Of a DNA stretch of 54,418 nucleotides, positions 1 through 9,110 are shown piece after piece. The stretch lies in contig JANLTU010000246.1 in assembly GCA_031363085.1 (NCBI GenBank), positions 1 to 54,418 of the forward strand, read 5' to 3'. Each line of letters starts with the position of its first letter. Position 1 is the stretch's first letter. The position numbers and the translations under genes were made by a program. The notes beneath the pieces are model-generated. The model had not been told where the DNA came from. It made no database searches and saw only the letters and a program-made list of their open reading frames with translations. This stretch comes from UBA6921 sp031363085 (GTDB lineage Bacteria; Pseudomonadota; Gammaproteobacteria; SG8-11).

Positions 1-396
1 GTGCAGTCGCAGAGCACCTCGAATCCGACCTCGATCTCGCAAGTCGCCGCCCAGGTCGCACTCGACGGCGATCAAACTTTCATCGGCAACATGTGCAAGG
101 TGTTCAAAGAGCGCCACGACTTCGTGGTGCGCGAGCTTAACAAGATCGACGGCGTGCAGTGCATCGCATCGCACGGCACGTTCTACGCGTTCCCGCAGGT
201 GCAGAAACTGATTGAGCGTCTGGGTCTCCACAACGATGTGCAACTGGGCGAGTATTTGATCGAACACGCCGGTGTCGCCTTGGTGCCGGGCTCGGCATTC
301 GGCACCCCCGGCTACGTGCGTATTTCCTATGCGACCAGCATGCAAAATTTACAAAAAGCGCTGGAACGGATTCAGCGCGCGACGCAGAAAAAATAA
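1..396 (+). CDS. Aspartate aminotransferase (class I), C-terminal part
   Basis: The 131 visible residues are the C-terminal third of a fold-type I, PLP-dependent aminotransferase that exchanges amino groups between aspartate and 2-oxoglutarate. The segment opens with QSQSTSNPTSISQ, which in this family follows shortly after the PLP-binding lysine, so the catalytic lysine and N-terminal domain lie upstream of the window. Near the end, GYVRISYATS contains the arginine expected to bind the substrate carboxylate. The reading frame runs in from base 1, so the GTG there is not a real start. It converges with the next gene, 28 bases away. The subfamily (aspartate rather than another class I enzyme) is inferred from these short motifs. 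Confidence 0.85.
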   Translation: MQSQSTSNPTSISQVAAQVALDGDQTFIGNMCKVFKERHDFVVRELNKIDGVQCIASHGTFYAFPQVQKLIERLGLHNDVQLGEYLIEHAGVALVPGSAFGTPGYVRISYATSMQNLQKALERIQRATQKK

Positions 397-424
397 GCAA
401 AGGGCCTGACGAATTTATTACTCC

Positions 425-1234
425 TTACCGGCATGTCGACATGAAGCGCGCTGCCGGGGTATCGCAGGGGTTACTCTTGAATTCATGCGAATTCGCACTC
501 GCGTCGGGAGAATCAGTGGCATCGGTGGAGTCTGTCGATTCGCTGGGACTCAGCGGGAACGGTGCCGGGACTCGACCACGCGTCAGACCTTCACCTAACA
601 GACGAGTGTTTTCTGCATCAAACCGTGCTTTTTCGGCTTCAACGCGAGCTTTTTCAGCCTCGGCTTTTTCACGCTTGAGCTGTTCTTCGAGCGCGGAATT
701 TTTGTCGGACAGGCGGCGTGATTTTTCGTCCGCCTCCTTCATTTTTTCAGCGTCGACACGATCACGCGCAAGCTGCTCTTCAAGCGTCTTTACCCGTGCT
801 GCATCGGATTTCAAAAGCCCAGCTTCTTGACGCGCTTTCTCAGCGGCCTGCCGTTCACGCGCCAATTTTGCTTCTAACTCGTTGGCGCGCGCTTGTTCAC
901 GCTGCACTGCTTTGTTACCAGCGTCAGCCTTGGTGGGTGCAGCGCCCTTTTTCATGTTGACGCTAAGGAGCTTTGCTTCAGCATCCCGATTTCCCAGTGC
1001 TGCCGCTTTTCGATACCAGATTAGGGCGAGCTCACCATTTTGCTCAACACCCGTGCCTTCTTCGTACATCGTGCCGACGAGGTACATGGCCGCAGCGTTA
1101 CCGTGCCCGGCAAGTTCCATTTCTGTTTTAAACAACTGCGACAAAATATCATCCGCTGACACATCAAAGGACGTGACGAAAATAATCAAAAACCGCAAAC
1201 CAATGGTTCTCAGCGCTGACACTTCGCCCCCCAA
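425..1234 (-). CDS. Secreted Sel1-repeat / coiled-coil protein of unknown function
   Basis: About 269 residues. A hydrophobic N-terminus ending near SFDVSA looks like a signal peptide. One clear Sel1-like repeat follows at about residues 44-89 (AMYLVGTMYEEGTGVEQNG, then ALIWYRKAAALGN). Residues 105-215 are a long Glu/Lys/Arg/Ala-rich coiled coil, and the tail is rich in Ser, Thr and Asp. Sel1 repeats usually mediate protein contacts in the periplasm or envelope; no enzymatic motif is visible. The first in-frame start is TTG at 1234. A GTG at 1222 preceded by a run of six G is an equally good candidate and would shorten the protein by four residues. It lies downstream of the porin-like gene on the same strand, after 86 bases. 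Confidence 0.65.
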   Translation of the reverse strand: MGGEVSALRTIGLRFLIIFVTSFDVSADDILSQLFKTEMELAGHGNAAAMYLVGTMYEEGTGVEQNGELALIWYRKAAALGNRDAEAKLLSVNMKKGAAPTKADAGNKAVQREQARANELEAKLARERQAAEKARQEAGLLKSDAARVKTLEEQLARDRVDAEKMKEADEKSRRLSDKNSALEEQLKREKAEAEKARVEAEKARFDAENTRLLGEGLTRGRVPAPFPLSPSESTDSTDATDSPDASANSHEFKSNPCDTPAARFMSTCR

Positions 1235-1320
1235 TTATGGACGCCAATACTAGCCATAATTAGTAACACGCTTTCATAGCATCACTAAATTCTTTAGCCG
1301 GCTATGTCAAACCGTGGCTG

Positions 1321-2424
1321 TTAAAAAATCACATCATACGATGCGCTCAGGACAACTCCGTCCGCGACCGGCTCATAGAATAATCCATGGTTGCCTTTCT
1401 TCGGAACCACCCGCATGGCTTCAAACTTGATGGTTGAAGCATTGGAAACTTCGTAACGCACCCCCAGCGCCGTAGAATACTCTTTGAGCGCAAACTCCGA
1501 TTTATCCACACCCGCATCGATCCTCGAATAGGTCACGTAAGGTAGATACTTTTCGCTGCGGTAACCAAAGGTGATGTAGCCGGCGAACTGGTCGGGAAAC
1601 GCCGTTTCTAGCTTCGCGGCGGTATCACGGGAGATTAATTCAGCGTAAGTCACAAAATCATTCAGGTCCATTGAGAATCCCAGGCCACCGAAACTACCCC
1701 AGGCATCCTCGACAAGCTTTGGCACTTCAACACGCGTGGAAAAATAGCCCAAGCGTAAGGTGTACACGCTGGACGCAACGCCGATATTGAAGCCTAAATT
1801 GTCGTCCGTAGAAAAATTAATTAGGCTGCCTTTGTCGTTGACAAACCTACCGTTACTTAAATCGATGGTACGTGCCGGAATAAACGTCTGATGGGTACCA
1901 CTTCCAAAGTAGACTTGTGCCAATAAATTCATCTCCCCCAGCGGTTTTTTGTAGAGCACATCGACACCGGCCAATGAGATCAGCGGATTGGTGCTGTAAA
2001 CATCCTGCGGTGGCCGCACCCACGGATAGGCATAGCCGACGTCGGCATAATCTGACACCAGAAACTCCGCGACCTTGTACTTACCGACGTGAATTTTCCA
2101 ATTCGCGCTGGGCTTATAGTTAATGTAGGCCCAGTCGGTCGTCACGTTGTAATCGAATTGGCCGCCGCGCGCGATCAGTTGTGCCGTGATGTCGGTGTCG
2201 GCGTCCACTTGCGCACTAAACTGCAATCCCAGGCGATTCTCACGCGTATCGGTGCCCGGCTCTTTAGTCGCCACACCATTATCGTAGGGTGTGTTCGCGT
2301 CGTTAAAACCGCGCGTCACCACATAGGACATGAACCCGTCTATTTTGATGTTGCCCAAGGCCAAAACGGTGTTGGCATAAAATGCGGACAGTAAAACCGC
2401 GCCGATGACGTAAAACTTTTTCAT
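1321..2424 (-). CDS. Porin-like outer-membrane beta-barrel protein
   Basis: 367 residues with a typical signal peptide (MKKFYVIGAVLLSAF, probable cleavage after TVLA). The mature part alternates polar and aromatic or aliphatic residues, as in beta-strands, and ends in phenylalanine (SYDVIF), the usual outer-membrane insertion signal. The N-terminal segment GNIKIDGFMSYVVTRGF resembles first strands of Gram-negative porin-like proteins. Substrate is unknown. The ATG at 2424 has a good Shine-Dalgarno sequence (GCGAGGCGAGC) directly upstream. A 271-bp non-coding stretch precedes it and probably carries its promoter. No neighbour suggests a substrate. Confidence 0.7.
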   Translation of the reverse strand: MKKFYVIGAVLLSAFYANTVLALGNIKIDGFMSYVVTRGFNDANTPYDNGVATKEPGTDTRENRLGLQFSAQVDADTDITAQLIARGGQFDYNVTTDWAYINYKPSANWKIHVGKYKVAEFLVSDYADVGYAYPWVRPPQDVYSTNPLISLAGVDVLYKKPLGEMNLLAQVYFGSGTHQTFIPARTIDLSNGRFVNDKGSLINFSTDDNLGFNIGVASSVYTLRLGYFSTRVEVPKLVEDAWGSFGGLGFSMDLNDFVTYAELISRDTAAKLETAFPDQFAGYITFGYRSEKYLPYVTYSRIDAGVDKSEFALKEYSTALGVRYEVSNASTIKFEAMRVVPKKGNHGLFYEPVADGVVLSASYDVIF

Positions 2425-2605
2425 GCTCGCCTCGCTGCAACGTCCGTGTTATCGATGCGGCGATCACGATCAACCGTCCCATCAGCGCGCTCCCCCGACA
2501 GATGAATAGCGCGTAACTACCGAACGTCTTATAGTTGGAAAATTGGTATTTTTTTACCGCGCTGGGATATTAAAAAAATGTTAGCGCGTATAAAAATCGG
2601 CGGGA

Positions 2606-2651
2606 GATTACCACAATTAAAGGCCGAGGCGAGTGACCGGAATTGGTAATC
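2606..2651. repeat. Inverted repeat between PH-domain gene and porin gene
   Basis: Arms GATTACC-ac-AATT (2606-2618) and AATTGGTAATC (2641-2651) pair over 11 bases with a two-base bulge around a GC-rich 22-base centre. It lies in the otherwise gene-free 2425-2695 stretch, which is AT-rich near 2540-2600. It could be an operator or transcript-end structure; there is no clear U-tract on either strand. Confidence 0.4.
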
Positions 2652-2695
2652 TGACGAGAATATCTTACGAAAAATTTCGATACCGGACTGAAGCG

Positions 2696-3106
2696 CTACG
2701 CTATGGGATTGCTGACGCTCTCAATCTGTCGCTTGGCTGACATTGGCACAGCCAAGCCTTTAAATACGACATCGCTGAGCCCACGCCCAGTGACCTTGAT
2801 GTCACCAAAGTCGAACAGACGACCCAAAACCCCCTGATCGATTTCCACCGTTTCAATGGATTTGAGCGTCATCTCACTGGTCTTGCGGCTGATGATGCCG
2901 GTCTTGAAAATGACCCGCTTGTTCGTCACGCCCTGCTCGATGTTTCTCAGCCTGAGAAATTCGTAGAGTGCTATCAACAAGGTAAGCCCAAGCGTGGGAA
3001 TGCTGAGAATGATCCATAGCGCCATCGGAACGCGCGCAAACCAATGCAGCTTAAACAACGCTACGACTTTTTCGCCGCTGGACAGAGATTCATCGATATA
3101 AGACAT
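2696..3106 (-). CDS. Bacterial PH-domain (DUF304-type) membrane protein
   Basis: 136 residues. A hydrophobic hairpin at about residues 23-50 (PMALWIILSIPTLGLTLLI) is followed by a bacterial pleckstrin-homology-like domain of the bPH_2/DUF304 type. The hallmark segments are NKRVIFKTGIISRKTSEM and GVLGRLFDFGDIKVTG. Such proteins sit in the inner membrane with the PH domain in the cytoplasm; their role is poorly defined. It follows metF after 24 bases on the same strand, so it may be the last gene of the metK-ahcY-metF operon, though no functional link is known. Confidence 0.8.
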   Translation of the reverse strand: MSYIDESLSSGEKVVALFKLHWFARVPMALWIILSIPTLGLTLLIALYEFLRLRNIEQGVTNKRVIFKTGIISRKTSEMTLKSIETVEIDQGVLGRLFDFGDIKVTGRGLSDVVFKGLAVPMSAKRQIESVSNPIA

Positions 3107-3130
3107 GGTGTTCCGACGCCCACCGATAAG

Positions 3131-3976
3131 CTACTTGAGATTGTTATAGACCGTCGTGGTCGGGCCGGCTTGGTTCATTGTATAAAAATGCAAACCTGGG
3201 GCACCCTGCTCCAGCAAACGTCGGCACAAGTCGGTGGTGTAATCCAAACCGAAGGCACGCAGTGACTCCAGATCGTCGCTGAATTCTTCCAGGCGTTTGC
3301 GCAGCCAGCGCGGAATCTCCGCACCGCAGGCGTCTGAAAAACGCGCGAGCTGTTTGTAGTTCGTGATCGGCATAATGCCGGGGACAATTGCAACGGCGAC
3401 GCCAAGTTGCTCGCAGCTCTCGACAAAACGGTAATACGCATCGGCGTTGTAGAAATACTGCGTGACGGCGCTGTCGGCACCCGCGCGGACTTTGCGCACG
3501 AAGTAGTCGAGATCCGCCGATGCTTTGATGGCCTGCGGATGAACTTCTGGATAGGCTGCCACTTCGATATGAAAATGCGCACCGGTTTCCGCACGAATGA
3601 AGGCGACAAGTTCATTGGCATGCCGAAACTGCCCCGCTTCCACCATGCCCGACGGCATGTCACCACGCAACGCCACGATGCGGCAAATGCCTTGCGCTTG
3701 ATAGCTCTTGAGCATGGCGCGCACGTTGTCATGCGTAGAGCCAATGCATGACAAATGCGGCGCGGCATCAATGCCGGTAGCGCGTTGAATTTCGATGACA
3801 GTGTCGTAAGTGCCTTGCTGGGTGCTGCCGCCGGCGCCGAAGGTCACGGAAAAATACTTCGGCTGGAGCTTGGCCAGGGCATCGCGCGCCTCACGCAATT
3901 TAGCCTTGCCTTCCTCCGTCTTGGGCGGGAAGAACTCGAAGCTGAATTGCTTGGGATATTTTTTTTGTGAGTTCAT
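3131..3976 (-). CDS. metF: 5,10-methylenetetrahydrofolate reductase
   Basis: 281 residues, normal for MetF. The enzyme reduces 5,10-methylene-THF to 5-methyl-THF with FAD and NADH, supplying the methyl group for methionine synthesis in the cytoplasm. Family motifs in order: FSFEFFPPKT (catalytic Glu region), SVTFGAGG, ALRGDMP (flavin/folate Asp), AYPEVHP, VTQYFYNADAY and PGIMPITN. It lies downstream of metK and ahcY on the same strand. This links regeneration of 5-methyl-THF to SAM synthesis and SAH removal. A 16-bp palindromic repeat fills the short ahcY-metF gap. Confidence 0.97.
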   Translation of the reverse strand: MNSQKKYPKQFSFEFFPPKTEEGKAKLREARDALAKLQPKYFSVTFGAGGSTQQGTYDTVIEIQRATGIDAAPHLSCIGSTHDNVRAMLKSYQAQGICRIVALRGDMPSGMVEAGQFRHANELVAFIRAETGAHFHIEVAAYPEVHPQAIKASADLDYFVRKVRAGADSAVTQYFYNADAYYRFVESCEQLGVAVAIVPGIMPITNYKQLARFSDACGAEIPRWLRKRLEEFSDDLESLRAFGLDYTTDLCRRLLEQGAPGLHFYTMNQAGPTTTVYNNLK

Positions 3977-3984
3977 GACCTGCG

Positions 3985-4037
3985 GGGTGCGCCGCGCGCA
4001 TTGTTCAATTTCAAAAACGGGTGCGCGCGGCGCACCC
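3985..4037. repeat. REP-like 16-bp inverted repeat between ahcY and metF
   Basis: Left arm GGGTGCGCCGCGCGCA (3985-4000) and right arm TGCGCGCGGCGCACCC (4022-4037) are perfect reverse complements around a 21-base AT-richer loop. The right arm continues into TAC, giving the CACCCTAC/GTAGGGTG end seen in other repeats of this window. In the ahcY-metF transcript it would fold as a very stable hairpin. Confidence 0.8.
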
Positions 4038-4044
4038 TACTGCA

Positions 4045-5469
4045 TCAATACCGATAGTGATTCGGCTTGTACGGACCGTCTGCCGGCACACCAATATAGT
4101 CGGCCTGCTCTTTGCTCAGGCGCGTCAGGTTCACGCCAATTTTTGCCAGATGCAAGCGTGCGACTTTCTCGTCGAGCGTTTTAGGCAGGATGTAAACCTT
4201 GTGCTCGTAGTTCTTGTAGTTGTTGAATAACTCGATCTGCGCCATGGTCTGGTTGGTGAACGACGCCGACATCACAAAGCTGGGATGACCGGTCGCACAA
4301 CCTAGATTGACCAAGCGGCCCTTGGCAAGAATGGTGATCTTCTTGCCATCCGGGAAGGTGACATGATCCACCTGCGGCTTGATCTCGTCCCATTCGTATT
4401 TTTCCAGCGCGGCAATTTCGATTTCAGAATCGAAGTGCCCGATGTTGCAAACGATGGCTTCGTTCTTCATCGCCTTCATGTGGGTGTGATTGATCACGTG
4501 CACATTGCCGGTGGCGGTCACGAAAATATTGCCCTGGCTGGCGGCATCATCCATGGTCACGACCCGGTACCCTTCCATCGCGGCTTGCAACGCGCAGATG
4601 GGATCGATCTCGGTCACCCACACCGTGGCACCCATGCCGCGAAACGCCTGCGCGCAACCCTTGCCCACATCGCCGTAGCCGAGCACCACGCAAATCTTGC
4701 CCGCGATCATCACGTCGGTCGCACGCTTGATGCCGTCGAGCAATGACTCACGGCAGCCATATAAATTGTCAAACTTGGATTTAGTCACCGAGTCGTTGTC
4801 GTTCATCGCCGGGAAACGCAACTCACCGCGCTCCTGCATCTGATACAAACGATGTACACCGGTAGTGGTTTCTTCGGTCACGCCGTGGATGCCTGCGGCT
4901 ACGGTGGTCCATTTTTTCGGATTCGCAGCAAGGCTGCGTTTGCACAAGCCGAGGAACACTTTCCATTCTTCATTGGCATTAGCGTCGGGCGCAGGTACGA
5001 CGCCCTTGGCCTCATACTCCGCACCTTTGTGTACCAGCATGGTGGCGTCGCCGCCGTCGTCCAGAATCATGTTTGGACCTTTGCCGTCCGCCCAGGCCAA
5101 TGCCTGCTCGGTGCACCACCAGTATTCTTCGAGCGTCTCGCCCTTCCATGCAAACACCGGAATGCCGGCGGCGGCAATCGCAGCAGCCGCATGGTCTTGC
5201 GTCGAATAAATATTGCACGAGGCCCAGCGCACTTGCGCACCCAAGTTGACTAACGTCTCGATCAACACGGCAGTCTGAATCGTCATGTGCAACGAGCCGG
5301 TGATGCGCGCGCCCTTGAGCGGATTTTTGCCTTTGTACTCTTCGCGCAAAGCCATCAAGCCCGGCATTTCGTGCTCGGCAATCTGGATTTCCTTGCGGCC
5401 CCACGCTGCCAGTTTCATGTCGGCGACTTTGTAATCAGGCGCGAGGTTTTTCGCAGTTTGTGTAGTCAT
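4045..5469 (-). CDS. ahcY: S-adenosylhomocysteine hydrolase (adenosylhomocysteinase)
   Basis: 474 residues. It splits S-adenosylhomocysteine to adenosine and homocysteine with tightly bound NAD, removing the product that inhibits methyltransferases. Visible motifs are the N-terminal SLHMTIQTAVLIETL, the NAD-binding loop VVLGYGDVGKGCAQ, the catalytic stretch KSKFDNLYGCRES with its lysine, and the conserved C-terminus KPNHYRY, whose lysine and tyrosine contact NAD. The length fits the longer proteobacterial form. It begins 20 bases after metK, so the two are almost certainly co-transcribed and there is no room for a separate SAH riboswitch. Confidence 0.97.
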   Translation of the reverse strand: MTTQTAKNLAPDYKVADMKLAAWGRKEIQIAEHEMPGLMALREEYKGKNPLKGARITGSLHMTIQTAVLIETLVNLGAQVRWASCNIYSTQDHAAAAIAAAGIPVFAWKGETLEEYWWCTEQALAWADGKGPNMILDDGGDATMLVHKGAEYEAKGVVPAPDANANEEWKVFLGLCKRSLAANPKKWTTVAAGIHGVTEETTTGVHRLYQMQERGELRFPAMNDNDSVTKSKFDNLYGCRESLLDGIKRATDVMIAGKICVVLGYGDVGKGCAQAFRGMGATVWVTEIDPICALQAAMEGYRVVTMDDAASQGNIFVTATGNVHVINHTHMKAMKNEAIVCNIGHFDSEIEIAALEKYEWDEIKPQVDHVTFPDGKKITILAKGRLVNLGCATGHPSFVMSASFTNQTMAQIELFNNYKNYEHKVYILPKTLDEKVARLHLAKIGVNLTRLSKEQADYIGVPADGPYKPNHYRY

Positions 5470-5489
5470 GTTGGTTATTCCTTGTTGGA

Positions 5490-6653
5490 TTACTTAACGC
5501 CGGCTTCGTCGCGCAGCAGCGCCGCTTTATCGGTGCGCTCCCAAGTAAAGGACGCTTCTTCGCGACCGAAGTGGCCGTACGCGGCGGTGGCTTTGTAAAT
5601 CGGCCTGAGCAAATTGAGCATCTTGATAATGCCGCGTGGACGCAGGTCGAAGTGCTTGCGCACCAACGCGACGATGCGCTCATGCGGGACTTTTTCGGTG
5701 CCGAAGGTTTCGATGGTGATCGAGGTCGGCTCGGCCACGCCGATCGCGTAAGAGATTTGAATTTCGCAGCGATCCGCTAAGCCCGCCGCGACGATATTCT
5801 TCGCGACATAACGGCCGGCATAAGCCGCCGAGCGATCCACCTTGGACGGATCTTTGCCGGAAAATGCGCCGCCGCCGTGCCGCGCCATGCCGCCGTACGA
5901 GTCGACGATGATTTTACGCCCGGTCAGGCCGCAATCGCCCACCGGGCCGCCGATGACAAAACGCCCGGTCGGATTAATGTAATAACGCGTGTCCTTGCTC
6001 AGCCATGCCCCGGGGAGCACGGGCTTGATAATTTCTTCCATCACTGCTTCGCGCAGTAAGGTATACGACACGTCCGGCGTATGCTGCGTGGACAACACCA
6101 CCGCGTCGATGCCGACCGGCTTGCTGCCTTCGTAGCGGAAGGTGATCTGACTCTTGGCATCGGGACGCAGAAATTTCAACGCCCCACTCTTGCGCACTTC
6201 CGCCTGCCGCTTCACTAGGCGATGCGCATAGCAAATCGGGGCCGGCATCAACACATCGGTTTCGTTGCTGGCATAACCGAACATCAAACCTTGGTCGCCG
6301 GCGCCCTGCTCGTGGTCTTTGGTCTCGTCCACGCCCATGGCAATGTCGGCCGACTGTTTGTCAATGGCGGTGAGCACCGCGCACGACTCCCAGTCGAAGC
6401 CCATTTCCGAACTGTTGTAGCCGATCTCTTTAACGGTCTGGCGCACGATGCTTTGCATGTCAACCCAGGCGCTGGTGGTAATTTCACCGGCGATGATAAC
6501 CATGCCGGTTTTGCACAAGGTTTCGCAGGCGACACGCGCTTTGGGATCTTCTGCGATGATCGCATCAAGAATTGCGTCGGACACTTGGTCGGCGACTTTG
6601 TCGGGGTGCCCTTCCGAAACCGATTCAGAAGTGAATAAATGTGCGGTTGCCAT
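5490..6653 (-). CDS. metK: S-adenosylmethionine synthetase
   Basis: 387 residues, full length. It makes SAM from methionine and ATP with release of phosphate and pyrophosphate. Signature segments include SEGHPDKVADQVSDA (ATP-binding His), GAGDQGLMFGYA and the P-loop-like GGGAFSGKDPSKVDRS. First gene of metK-ahcY-metF. The 112-base leader (6654-6765) contains a short CGCCG/CGGCG stem and an ATGCA/TGCAT stem but nothing matching the SAM or SAH riboswitch classes I know. An AGCGAGGAC Shine-Dalgarno precedes the ATG at 6653. Confidence 0.97.
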   Translation of the reverse strand: MATAHLFTSESVSEGHPDKVADQVSDAILDAIIAEDPKARVACETLCKTGMVIIAGEITTSAWVDMQSIVRQTVKEIGYNSSEMGFDWESCAVLTAIDKQSADIAMGVDETKDHEQGAGDQGLMFGYASNETDVLMPAPICYAHRLVKRQAEVRKSGALKFLRPDAKSQITFRYEGSKPVGIDAVVLSTQHTPDVSYTLLREAVMEEIIKPVLPGAWLSKDTRYYINPTGRFVIGGPVGDCGLTGRKIIVDSYGGMARHGGGAFSGKDPSKVDRSAAYAGRYVAKNIVAAGLADRCEIQISYAIGVAEPTSITIETFGTEKVPHERIVALVRKHFDLRPRGIIKMLNLLRPIYKATAAYGHFGREEASFTWERTDKAALLRDEAGVK

Positions 6654-6765
6654 AGATGTCCTCGCTTAAATCTAAAAGATGCAAAAGGTGCATGCGCCGA
6701 AATTCAGAGCGGCGATTTTACGTGAACAACAACAGAATTCAACGGAGTTTTTCTGCGCTTCCGCT

Positions 6766-8235
6766 TCAGCGCGGTGAGCGGCCGTACTGGTCCGAGAAGC
6801 GCACGATGTCGTCCTCGCCCAGATAGCTACCCGACTGCACCTCAATCATCTCTAGCGGCACTTTGCCAGGATTCTCAAGGCGGTGCGTGGTGCCCAGCGG
6901 GATATAAGTCGATTGATTTTCGCTGAGCAAAAACACTTCATCGCCACGCGTCACACGCGCCGTACCAGTCACCACCACCCAATGCTCGGCGCGATGGTGA
7001 TGCATTTGCAGCGACAGCGCCGCTTCCGGATTGACCACGATGCGTTTGACCTGGAAGCGGGCGCCATCCACCACACTTTCATAACTGCCCCACGGGCGAT
7101 AGACACGTTGATGGGTTTGACTCTCGGGGCGGCCCTGCGCCTTGAGCCAGTCGACGATTTTCTTGACGTCTTGTGCGTTGTCCTTGTTGGCCACCAGCAC
7201 CGCATCGGAGGTTTCGACCACAATCAAATTGTCGACTCCCACGCAGGCCAGCAAGCGGCTGTGCGCGGCGAGGTAGCTGTTGCTGCATGCCTGCGCGAAC
7301 ACGTCGCCGCTGACCACATTGCCCTGCAGGTCGCGGGTCTTGACTTCCCAGAGCGACGACCATGCGCCGATGTCGGACCAACCTGCGTCCAACGGGATCA
7401 CTGCTGTGCCGGTAATTTTAACGTTGGGCGCACGCGTCGCCGTCAGCTTTTCCATCACGGCGTAGTCGATGGAGTCATTCGGGCAAAGTGCAAACGCAGC
7501 TTCGTCGAGCCGGTAAAAATCCATGTCGGCACGGCCCTGCTGATAAGCCTGCTTGCAACTGGCGTAAATTTTTGGCTGAAATTGCTGGATGGCCGCCAAC
7601 CACACCGAAGCGCGCAGCATGAACATGCCGCTGTTCCAAAAATACTCACCGCTGGCCAAGTAACTCGCAGCGGTGGTTTTGTTCGGTTTTTCGACAAACG
7701 CCTGAATGGTGTACGCAGGCGTGTCCTGCACAGCCGCGCCGCGCCGAATATAGCCGTAGCCGGTTTCCGGCTGCGACGGCACGATGCCGAAGGTCACCAG
7801 ATAACTGTCCTGCGCCAAGCGCGCACCGGACACCACCGCGCGATGAAAAACGTCCAATTTTTGGATCGCGTGATCGGCCGCCATCACCAGCAACACCGGG
7901 TCGGCTTCACCTGCCACGGCGACCAGCGCGGCTAATGTCAAGGCCGGCGCCGTGTTGCGACCCACCGGTTCAAGCACGATGGCAGCGGCGCGTTTACCCA
8001 CCTGACGCAATTGTTCGGCGATTAAAAAACGATGCTCCACATTGCAGACGACCACCGGCGGCGCCAGTTCAATGTCGTGTGCCAGCGCCGCGACACCATC
8101 GGGGCGCTCCGCCGTCTGTTGCAATAAGGTCGCTTCGCTGATTAACGGCAAAAGCTGCTTAGGATAGTGTTCACGCGACAAGGGCCACAAGCGCGAACCC
8201 GAACCGCCGGACAGAATGACAGGGAGTAGTTGCAC
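6766..8235 (-). CDS. manC: Mannose-1-phosphate guanylyltransferase / mannose-6-phosphate isomerase
   Basis: 489 residues, two domains. The N-terminal nucleotidyltransferase has the pyrophosphorylase signature ILSGGSGSRLWPLSRE with the PKQLL lysine, and FVEKPNK further on. The C-terminal cupin is a type II phosphomannose isomerase (RPWGSYESVVDG, LSLQMHHHRAEHWVVVTG). Together they supply GDP-mannose for exopolysaccharide or O-antigen. GTG start at 8235, eight bases after the Wzz-like gene, so the two probably share a transcript. manC, algA and xanB are names for the same family; the polysaccharide made cannot be told from this window. Confidence 0.93.
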   Translation of the reverse strand: MQLLPVILSGGSGSRLWPLSREHYPKQLLPLISEATLLQQTAERPDGVAALAHDIELAPPVVVCNVEHRFLIAEQLRQVGKRAAAIVLEPVGRNTAPALTLAALVAVAGEADPVLLVMAADHAIQKLDVFHRAVVSGARLAQDSYLVTFGIVPSQPETGYGYIRRGAAVQDTPAYTIQAFVEKPNKTTAASYLASGEYFWNSGMFMLRASVWLAAIQQFQPKIYASCKQAYQQGRADMDFYRLDEAAFALCPNDSIDYAVMEKLTATRAPNVKITGTAVIPLDAGWSDIGAWSSLWEVKTRDLQGNVVSGDVFAQACSNSYLAAHSRLLACVGVDNLIVVETSDAVLVANKDNAQDVKKIVDWLKAQGRPESQTHQRVYRPWGSYESVVDGARFQVKRIVVNPEAALSLQMHHHRAEHWVVVTGTARVTRGDEVFLLSENQSTYIPLGTTHRLENPGKVPLEMIEVQSGSYLGEDDIVRFSDQYGRSPR

Positions 8236-8243
8236 GGTGGTGA

Positions 8244-9110
8244 TTAGGAAACGGGCACGCGCAAACGCTGGCGTGCATTTTTGACAAATTCGGTAATAAA
8301 CACCGCCATTAGGCCCAGCATTACGCCGATGATCAAGGCCAACGCGAGGTACAACACCGGTCGCGGCCGTTCCGGTGAAATCGGCGCGGTCGGTTCGCGC
8401 AAAAAGCGCGTCGGCACGGTTTGCAAGCGCGACAAACTTAAGGTCAACAAAGCCTGCTCTTGCTCCATGCTGGGCAGCTCCTGCAAAAACTTGCTCTTCT
8501 CCTGTAATAGCACGGCCGCCTGCAACGGATTGCTCACTTTTAGCCTGACGATGCTTTCGTTTAACGCCTGCATATGTTGGTGTGCCAGCGTCATACGATC
8601 ACCGAGCACATCCAACCGCGAATGTTGTTGCTTGACCGCTTCTTGAAGCCACTGCTCATGCTCACGCTGCACTTTAGCAACCACGCCCGCGAGATAGTGC
8701 TGCGCATCCTCAACCGAATGCGCGCGCGCGGTGATGGTGACGATATCCGCCTGACCCTTGTTAAGCGCGACGTTCGCGACCATGGGGTACTCACGCTTGC
8801 CCTCGGTCACATCGTTGACCCGATACTCCTCGTTCAAGCGCTCGACCAAAACGCCGGGCGGTTCAACCGACGTGACACCGCCCTCTTTACCTATTCCACC
8901 CACATGTCCGATCTGAATGACCGCACGGCTTTCATACACTGTGGGCATGAGGAAGATCAACGCAACTGCCGCAGCGATGGCCACCAGCAACACACGGAAA
9001 AATACCGCACGCCGTCGCTGCAGCACCAGCCACAGATCCACCAGATCGATTTCCTGATCCTGATAGTAAGGCTGCAAAGGTTGGATGTCGGAAGGAATGG
9101 TATTAGTCAT
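8244..9110 (-). CDS. Wzz-type polysaccharide chain-length determinant
   Basis: 288 residues. The N-terminus IDLVDLWLVLQRRRAVFFR is typical of Wzz/PCP proteins and is followed by a first membrane segment (about residues 36-55). Then come a periplasmic coiled-coil region and a second membrane segment near residues 253-275 (LYLALALIIGVMLGLMAV), preceded by proline-rich PTAPISPERPRP. No C-terminal tyrosine-kinase domain is present. It should sit in the inner membrane and set polymer length in Wzy-dependent synthesis. No wzx, wzy or glycosyltransferase genes are in the window, so this two-gene unit may be an outlier of a larger locus. Confidence 0.85.
   Translation of the reverse strand: MTNTIPSDIQPLQPYYQDQEIDLVDLWLVLQRRRAVFFRVLLVAIAAAVALIFLMPTVYESRAVIQIGHVGGIGKEGGVTSVEPPGVLVERLNEEYRVNDVTEGKREYPMVANVALNKGQADIVTITARAHSVEDAQHYLAGVVAKVQREHEQWLQEAVKQQHSRLDVLGDRMTLAHQHMQALNESIVRLKVSNPLQAAVLLQEKSKFLQELPSMEQEQALLTLSLSRLQTVPTRFLREPTAPISPERPRPVLYLALALIIGVMLGLMAVFITEFVKNARQRLRVPVS

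Noticed and set aside
6654..6765. Possible SAM or SAH riboswitch before metK
   Set aside because: The leader has two short stems (CGCCG/CGGCG, ATGCA/TGCAT) but does not match conserved cores of the SAM or SAH classes I can recall, so no riboswitch is called.
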